Made by a program: the position numbers and the translations under genes. A DNA stretch of 64,000 bases from Corbicula japonica (Eukaryota > Mollusca > Bivalvia > Venerida > Cyrenidae), in the NCBI GenBank assembly GCA_038501625.1, contig JAZAYU010000012.1, forward strand, positions 6,138,001-6,202,000, written 5' to 3'. Shown one piece after another: positions 58,776 to 64,000 of this stretch. Position 1 is the first letter of the stretch, and the number at the start of each line of letters is the position of its first letter. The notes below the pieces were generated by a model that was given only the letters and a program-made list of their open reading frames with translations, had not been told where the DNA came from and did not search any database.

Positions 58776-59387
58776 TACTGTGATACCTTATATTTCGTCA
58801 GTGTTTAATTTCATGTATGTAACAAATGTGAAATTTGACCTCAATAAAATTTACCCAAGAAATAGCTTTTTTAAAAAAAAAAAAAAATAAAACTTCATGA
58901 ATTTATGTCTGCGCAAAATGTCATTTGTAGCATCTGCAAGAGAATTTGGCCCCACAAAATGTCATTTGTAGCATCTGCAAGAGAATTTGGATCCACAAAA
59001 TGTCATTTGTAGCATCTGCAAGAGAATTTGGATCCACAAAATGTCATTTGTAGCATCTGCAAGAGAATTTGGATCCACAAAATGTCATTTGTAGCATCTG
59101 CAAGAGAATTTGGATCCACAAAATGTCATTTGTAGCATCTGCAAGAGAATTTGGATCCACAAAATGTCATTTGTAGCATCTGCAAGAGAATTTGGCCCCA
59201 CAAAATGTCATTTATAGCATCTGCAAGAGAATTTGGATCCACAAAATGTCATTTGTAGCATCTGCAAGAGAATTTGGATCCACAAAATGTCATTTGTAGC
59301 ATCTGCAAGAGAATTTGGCCCCACAAAATGTCATTTGTAGCATCTGCAAGAGAATTTGGCCCCGCTAAATTAAATGATACCACTGTA
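58776..59387. mobile_element. MITE F, copy inflated by an internal 41-bp tandem array
   Basis: TACTGTGATACCTTATATTTCG at the left and GCTAAATTAAATGATACCACTGTA at the right correspond to the ends of the compact copy at 56736. Between them lies the 41-bp array plus a 15-base A run (about 58873-58887). Confidence 0.75.
58920..59370. repeat. 41-bp tandem array, 11 units
   Basis: The unit starts GTCATTTGTAGCATCTGCAA and continues GAGAATTTGG(AT/CC)CCACAAAAT. Units start at 58920 and every 41 bases to 59330. Differences are almost confined to GGATCC versus GGCCCC and one TTTATAG variant. Unit homogeneity implies recent expansion. Confidence 0.95.
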
Positions 59388-60186
59388 AGAATAATGAGCT
59401 ACGAATAGTTTTCTCCATTATAATATTATAAATGATGAAAGTCTGATTAATCTAGAAGACGTTGTATGACAGAAATGAAAGGAAAATTTAATTAATTTTT
59501 TTAACCTTTTCATATGCAGACCATCAAACGAGACTTATGAAATATCGTCTTCGAAAGACTGATTTACTAGAGCTTGTTATATCTTGAAACTGATTAATAA
59601 CCTAATTGTGTTACTTTGGTAACAATAGAAGAACATGCTGATATATATGGAGTTATTCCATGACAGTCAGTAATCAAGAGATCAGTTTCTGACTCTCTTA
59701 TTTGAACAAAACATGCTCGCTTGTTACAGCGTAACTTCAAACTTCATGTTTCTATGTCCATCGCAATTCGATCTTAAGATCTGTAATTGTTGCACAGGTT
59801 GTTTATAATACATCAATTAGTTCAAAAACAGGTTGTGCTTTTGAATTCTCCTCAAAGCCTCTGGGTGGTATGTGTGCGTATTTGGAGCATTGTGAAAGAG
59901 TTGACTTGCTTAGCTGGCTAGGGTTTCTTGTTCACCTTGAAGATTTCTGTTTTATATTTATTTGGCAGGGATATAGATTTACTGACTGTACTGACTGTAC
60001 AACATACATCGTCAAAGTGTTGAGGCAGTAATAGGAGATGGCGATAGACAAGGCAGACTGCAATGGCTGCGATCATGTAATGTATAATTATTTTCTTAAA
60101 TGGTACATAGTTATACAGCAAATAATGTAGACCTAACATGGCAATAAACCATTAAATTTTAGAATGGAACAAAGATTTTTTTATTT
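59388..60186. other. No feature seen
   Basis: No supported gene or repeat. Confidence 0.4.
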
Positions 60187-60392
60187 CTAACCCATAACCC
60201 AACAGTGCAGATACAGATCAGATGGCACGGATGGATCTACACTGGGCTGAAGGTTATAAAGCTGAGATTGGAAACCAGTCGCCATTTCAGCCAATCAGAT
60301 CCTTGAGATTTGAGACTGGTTTCTTAACTCAGTTTTCTAACCTTCAGCCATGGTTGCCGATGAGATAAAAGGCATATCTATAGAAGAGTAAA
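60187..60392. mobile_element. P-MITE remnant split by a C palindrome
   Basis: CTAACCCATAACCCAACAGTGCAG, GATCAGATGGCACGGATGGATCTACACT on the left; GGTTGCCGATGAGATAAAAGGC ... AGAAGAGTAA on the right. Confidence 0.65.
60244..60349. mobile_element. Palindromic element C, internally deleted copy ('AAGGTTAT' subtype)
   Basis: GGGCTGAAGGTTATAAAGCTGAG, one arm shortened to GGAAACCAGTCGCCATTTCAG, the other arm complete to TTCTAACCTTCAGCC. Inserted between CTACACT and GGTTGCC of a P MITE. Confidence 0.8.
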
Positions 60393-60444
60393 CTTCAAAC
60401 ATTGTTGAAGTGGGTCTTCAAATATATTTTGAAATGAAGCATTG

Positions 60445-60667
60445 TTAACACTTTCCTCCATATATATACCTTTTTACGCATGTGCGACCAGTGTAGATCC
60501 AGATCAGCTGGCACATCCATGCCGTCTGATCAAGATATGCACTGGTTGCATTTTGGTCAGAAATAACCTAACAAATAAAAAAGCAAACAGGTTAGATCCA
60601 GATCAGCCAGCACGGATCTAAACTGTTCGTCCCTGCAATATAGGTGTGTCTATGGAGGAAAAGGTAA
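60445..60667 (-). mobile_element. P MITE, near-complete, reverse orientation
   Basis: TTAACACTTTCCTCCATATATA, ACGCATGTGCGACCAGTG, GGTCAGAAATAACCTAAC, shortened hairpin 1, GCAATATAGGTGTGTCTATGGAGGAAAAGGTAA. Confidence 0.85.
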
Positions 60668-60697
60668 AATATTTTAAAAAAAATGCTTATAAGTGTT

Positions 60698-60750
60698 TTA
60701 ACCCTTAACTCCATAGATACAAATTTTATGGCATGGACAAACTGTGTAGA
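60698..60750 (+). mobile_element. P-MITE left-end fragment
   Basis: TTAACCCTTAACTCCATAGAT ... GGCATGGACAAACTGTGTAG, ending where element J1 begins. Confidence 0.65.
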
Positions 60751-61246
60751 GCCATGAGTAAAAATACTTAATCTGGAGTTCACAAGAGAAATTTTTTTCT
60801 GTCTTTCACTGATAAAAACAAAATGTTTTGTTTCTTTTTTTGCTGTTATGCATAGTTTGCGTGCTAGAATATTTGCTTAACCCTTTCCTCCATGGGTACA
60901 CTTTTATTGCAAGGGCAAACAGTTTAGATCCAGATCAGCCAGCACATTCGTGTTCCAGCTGATCTGGATCTACAGTGGGTGCACATGCATAAAAAAGGCA
61001 TATAATATGGAGGAAAGGGTTAAAATGGTGAAAAAAGGTCTATTATATTATGTCACAATGTCATTTACCCAAACTTGAACCCATTTTTGAAACATTCTCA
61101 TTTGGAATAGTATGTGCATATTGTGTACCAAAGTGAAAAAAAACAGAGACAATAAAAATGATTTTCCACAGTTTGAAAACAATACAATGCCACTTTTATT
61201 TCGCCGGGGAAATTCTATAATTCACCAGAAGGAATAAAATAAAATA
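60751..61246. mobile_element. Element J, copy 1, starting at the palindrome centre; hosts a P MITE
   Basis: Aligns with the second half of J2 from GCCACGAGTGAAATAC onward (here GCCATGAGTAAAAATAC), through TCTTTCACTG(G/A)TAAAAACAAA, ATTTGCGTG, TACC(A/C)AACTTG(G)ACCC, CCACTTTTATTTC(G/A)CCG and TATAATTCAC(T/C)(G/A)GAA. The first hairpin arm is absent. Confidence 0.7.
60877..61023 (+). mobile_element. P MITE, 147-bp internally deleted copy with TTAA target duplication
   Basis: TTAACCCTTTCCTCCATGGG, CCTTTATTGC-like end, a single fused hairpin (GTTTAGATCCAGATCAGCC ... CAGCTGATCTGGATCTACAG), right end GGAGGAAAGGGTTAA. Sits inside J1; J2 gives the unoccupied site. Confidence 0.88.
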
Positions 61247-61796
61247 GAAGATTTTACTATTGGTTTGGGAGCACAATGATGGTTTATGACAATGATTTAT
61301 ATGATTCAATCTTCACCTATGATCTACCATAATCTCTTCATATTTTACCAGATACATTGACCAGCGATAAATAATGACCGCTGACAACTTGAACAGTGAC
61401 ACCGCTTGTCCTTGGTAGCCAGTTGGACTGGTTCAGATACTTTCTATTGACAATCAGACTGGTTCAGATACGTTCTATTGACAATGCTCACTTGAAAAAT
61501 GATCCCTTGTGTCCCTTTTCACAAAATTAGGGGACAATAAATTGTCACTTCTTTATGACAAAGTGATAAGAAAATTCAATTATGTTTTCAATAAATTTTT
61601 ATTAGGATTCACAAAGTGGCACCAAGGGGTATCAATGATACTTTAAAAGTCATTTTAGTTAATTTAAATAATGTCAAACTTGTAACTTAAAAACCCATAA
61701 TGTTTATGTTAACATGAAATATTTTCACTGCCTGCTCTTCGAGGTGTGCAGTATTTTCAAATTTTAAACTTTGGGACAAGTGTGTCTTTTGTCCTT
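61247..61796. other. No gene; 31-bp duplication at 61426-61487
   Basis: GACTGGTTCAGATAC(T/G)TTCTATTGACAAT occurs twice head to tail at 61426 and 61457. Nothing else noticed. Confidence 0.6.
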
Positions 61797-61945
61797 GGCC
61801 CAAGATCATAAAACTGAAACTTGAGACCAGTCTTAAATCTCAAGCATCTGAATGGCTTAAATGGTGACTGGTCACCATTTCAGCTGTAAATCACATGCTT
61901 GAGATTTGAGACTGGTCTCCAATCTCAGCTTTATGATCTTGGGCC
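61797..61945. mobile_element. Palindromic element C, full copy ('GGGCCCAAGATCAT' subtype)
   Basis: GGCCCAAGATCATAAAACTG ... CTTAAATGGTGACTGGTCACC, then the inverse arm (with a small insertion, GCTGTAAATCACATG) ending TTTATGATCTTGGGCCC. Confidence 0.85.
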
Positions 61946-62047
61946 CTGTACTTGTTTGCTTATATACAAAGAAGATACCAACTTAGAACTTTTTTCAAGA
62001 GGCAAAATTTCACACCAACTCATGGCAGAATGTGTAGTGAAATTTTA

Positions 62048-62394
62048 TTAACCCTTTTCTCCATATTTACTCATTTTTACGCATGTGCGTCCAGTGTAGA
62101 TCCAGATCAGCTGGCACATTCGTGCCGTCTGATCAGGATCTGCACAGGTTGCATTTTGATGAGAAATAAGCTAATGAATCAAAAAGTGAACAGTTTAGAT
62201 CATGATCAGACAGCACTGATGTTCTGGCTCATCCATGCCATCTTATCAGGATCTGCACTGTTGGCTTTTTGATTCATTAGGTTATTTCTGACCAAAATGC
62301 AACCAGTGCAGGTCCTGATCAGAAGGCACGGATGTGCCGGCTGATCTATATCTACACTGGTTGCACATGCGTAAAAATGCGTATTTATGGAGGA
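62048..62394. mobile_element. P MITE with two right-type ends and three hairpins (RR rearranged copy)
   Basis: Both ends are of the ACGCATGTGCG / CGCACATGCGT type: TTTTTACGCATGTGCGTCC at the left, GGTTGCACATGCGTAAAAATG at the right. Two inverse spacers (GAGAAATAAGCTAATGAATC and GATTCATTAGGTTATTTCTG) surround a central hairpin, so the whole 347 bp is one large nested palindrome. Confidence 0.85.
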
Positions 62395-62837
62395 AATAGA
62401 GGATATTTGTTTTTACCAGTGTAAGATAGAAATATATTTCACCGAGTGAGCTCCGGAATTCGTATTTTCACGAGTGGCGAAGCCACGAGTGAAATACATA
62501 ATTCCGGAGTTCACGAGTGAAATATATTTCTATCTTTCACTGGTAAAAACAAATTTTCTTTTTATTTTATGCTTTTAGTTCACAATTTGCGTGAATTTGA
62601 CAGATAAATTTGCACTAAATGGCGCCAAAAACTGTTGTTTATAGCGTTACGTCATGACGTCATATACCAAACTTGGACCCGTTTTCTAACGTTCTCATTC
62701 AGAATTTTATGTATGTTTGGGTACCAACGTGAAAAACCAGTGAAAATAAAAATGATATTCCACTGTTTGAAAACAGTGAAATACCACTTTTATTTCACCG
62801 AGAAATTTCTATAATTCACTGGAAAGCATAAAATAAA
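62395..62837. mobile_element. Element J, copy 2, complete
   Basis: A 147-bp hairpin (62407..62553: TTGTTTTTACCAGTG ... centre GTGGCGAAGCCAC ... CACTGGTAAAAACAA) is followed by a body with TTTATTTTATGCTTT at 62561 and its inverse AAAGCATAAAATAAA at the end. Contains TTACGTCATGACGTCAT. Noncoding. Confidence 0.75.
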
Positions 62838-63291
62838 TAGTTATACTTGTATGAAATTAATCATGATAAAAAGATGTTAAACTACTGATTAATGATTTAA
62901 TTCATAGGCCCCAATTCCCTTTATTTACCACAATTAATCACCCAATGTCTGCAGCATGAATTTTGTCTTAATTAAAATGGTAACAGTATTGTCTGAGATT
63001 AGTTGTGTGCCTAAGGTAATGTTTTACATTAATGAGGAATGTTTTACTTTGAAGTAGCTGTTTTCATTAAGGGAAGTTGATCAGGTTACAATTTCATTAT
63101 TGATCAGTGATCCCTGTTGACAGGTGATTGCAATTTATGGGCAGGGGCTTGATGTGGTGATAGACTTATTACAGGGGTTGACACTGAACCTCAAGGCACA
63201 AACAATGCTAAACTTTTATTTTTTTCAATTCCAATTAAATACCTATAAATATCAACGGAACATAGCATGTTTTCAGTGCAAACACTCTCAA
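62838..63291. other. No feature seen
   Basis: No supported gene or repeat. Confidence 0.4.
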
Positions 63292-63782
63292 TGAGTGTTT
63301 TGCTGTTTTCTGTGAACAAGCTCAATGTGTTTTTGCTGCTTTCAGTGAAAAGCTTGATGTGTTATTGCTGTTTTCAGTGAAAAGCTTGGTGTGTTTTTTG
63401 CTATTTTCAGTGAAAAGCTCTATTTGTTTTTGCTGTTTTCAGTGAAATGCTCAATGTGTTTTTGCGGTTTTCAGTGAAAAGCTCAATGTGTTTTTGCGGT
63501 TTTCAGTGAAAAGCTCAATGTGATTTTGCTGTTTCTAGTGAAAAAGCTCAATGTGTTTTTTCTGTTTTCAGTGAAAAGCTCAATGTGTTTTTGCTGTTTT
63601 TAGTGAAATTTTAGCTCAATGAGTTTTTGCTGTTTTCAGTGAAAAGCTCAATGTGATTTTGCTGTTTCTAGTGAAAAAGCTCAATGTGTTTTTTCTGTTT
63701 TCAGTGAAAAGCTCAATGTGTTTTTGCTGTTTTTAGTGAAATTTTAGCTCAATGTGTTTTTGCTTTTTTCAGTGAAAAGTTC
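63292..63782. repeat. 32-bp minisatellite, about 15 units, with 133-bp higher-order period
   Basis: The unit reads AGTGAAAAGCTCAATGTG then TTTTTGCTGTTTTC. A four-unit block starting CTCAATGTGATTTTGCTG is itself duplicated (63514-63646, 63647-63779) and includes a distinctive GTGAAATTTTAGCTC variant in both. Confidence 0.92.
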
Positions 63783-63860
63783 CACGCTTCTGTCATTGTT
63801 TTGCATACCTGTCTTCTTTCTTTACTTAATTTCCCCACCCCATGTATTGCAGACAGCTGC

Positions 63861-63899
63861 CAGATTGGTCTATGATCTCAGTTTTATAACCTTAGAGCC
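63861..63899. mobile_element. Fragment of palindromic element C
   Basis: CAGATTGGTCTATGATCTCAGTTTTATAACCTTAGAGCC is the right terminal part of the 'AAGGTTAT' subtype. Confidence 0.6.
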
Positions 63900-63923
63900 T
63901 TAAGGACTCTTTCAGTAGGGAAA

Positions 63924-64000
63924 GTTAGCCCTTTACTCCATAGATTCATACAACTTTTATCCATGGGCAAACATTATATATTGGGGCCATTTGACCGGGA
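63924..64000 (+). mobile_element. P MITE ('ACTCCAT' subtype), cut by the window edge
   Basis: GTTAGCCCTTTACTCCATAGATTC ... CATGGGCAAACATTATATA; continues beyond the window. Confidence 0.6.

Noticed and set aside
58920..59370. Regular 41-bp direct repeats resembling a CRISPR array
   Set aside because: Units are contiguous with no unique spacers, lie inside a MITE and are in an animal genome; it is a minisatellite.

Overview
The window reads as AT-rich, intron-bearing, repeat-dense animal DNA. The best taxonomic fit is a bivalve mollusc. The reasons are the protocadherin-type cadherin gene with a one-exon ectodomain, the tRNA-derived SINE, the non-LTR reverse-transcriptase tail, and a very abundant two-hairpin MITE whose chance translation ('DPDQTARMCRLIWIYTG'-like) I associate with spurious bivalve gene models. 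Genus is not determined. No bacterial-style operons, rRNA, free tRNA genes or CRISPR arrays are visible.

Genes. One gene is certain: a plus-strand protocadherin-like receptor. Its coding exons are 30014..32713, 34066..34288 and 35243..35664, 1,114 codons in all, with a signal peptide, seven cadherin repeats, one membrane helix and a Ser-rich cytoplasmic tail. Splice phases agree across both introns. A second, weaker plus-strand gene (exons near 44494..44631, 45360..45487, 45635..45687, 46222..46318) would encode an 88-residue protein with a C-terminal membrane anchor, followed by AATAAA. The left edge carries the 3' end of a non-LTR retrotransposon (about 76..798).

Everything else is mobile or repetitive. 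The dominant element, called P here, is a roughly 240-bp MITE with TTAA at both ends, CCCTTTCC termini and two internal GATC-rich hairpins. More than 30 full, deleted or decayed copies are present. Others are: C (about 145-bp near-perfect foldbacks, 10 copies, two terminal subtypes); E (about 400 bp, 2 copies); J (about 450 bp, 2 copies); F (2 copies, one inflated by a 41-bp x 11 tandem array); K (27-bp TIR, 2 copies); G (about 160-bp dispersed repeat, 5 copies); D (about 320 bp, 2 copies); H, I and a 186-bp TIR MITE (one each); a SINE with a 12-bp target duplication; and several minisatellites and diverged local duplications.

Layout. 0-7.9 kb: RT relic, P copies, a P copy with an (AT)n expansion. 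10.7-11.6 kb: a nest of three families plus a rearranged P copy. 12-29.9 kb: P/G copies, local duplications, inverted-repeat element H. 30-38.7 kb: the protocadherin gene and its probable 3' region. 38.7-43 kb: a half-duplicated P copy, repeat D, a large foldback, a 108-bp perfect duplication. 44-47 kb: the small-gene candidate. 47-64 kb: dense MITE territory with nested insertions, the 41-bp array and a 32-bp minisatellite.

The most interesting structure is the P family: arm-swapped versions exist (both ends 'left' at 11.3 kb, both ends 'right' at 62.0 kb), a tandem half-duplication occurs at 38.8 kb, and P copies repeatedly host other insertions, most of them close to one motif at the base of the internal hairpins.
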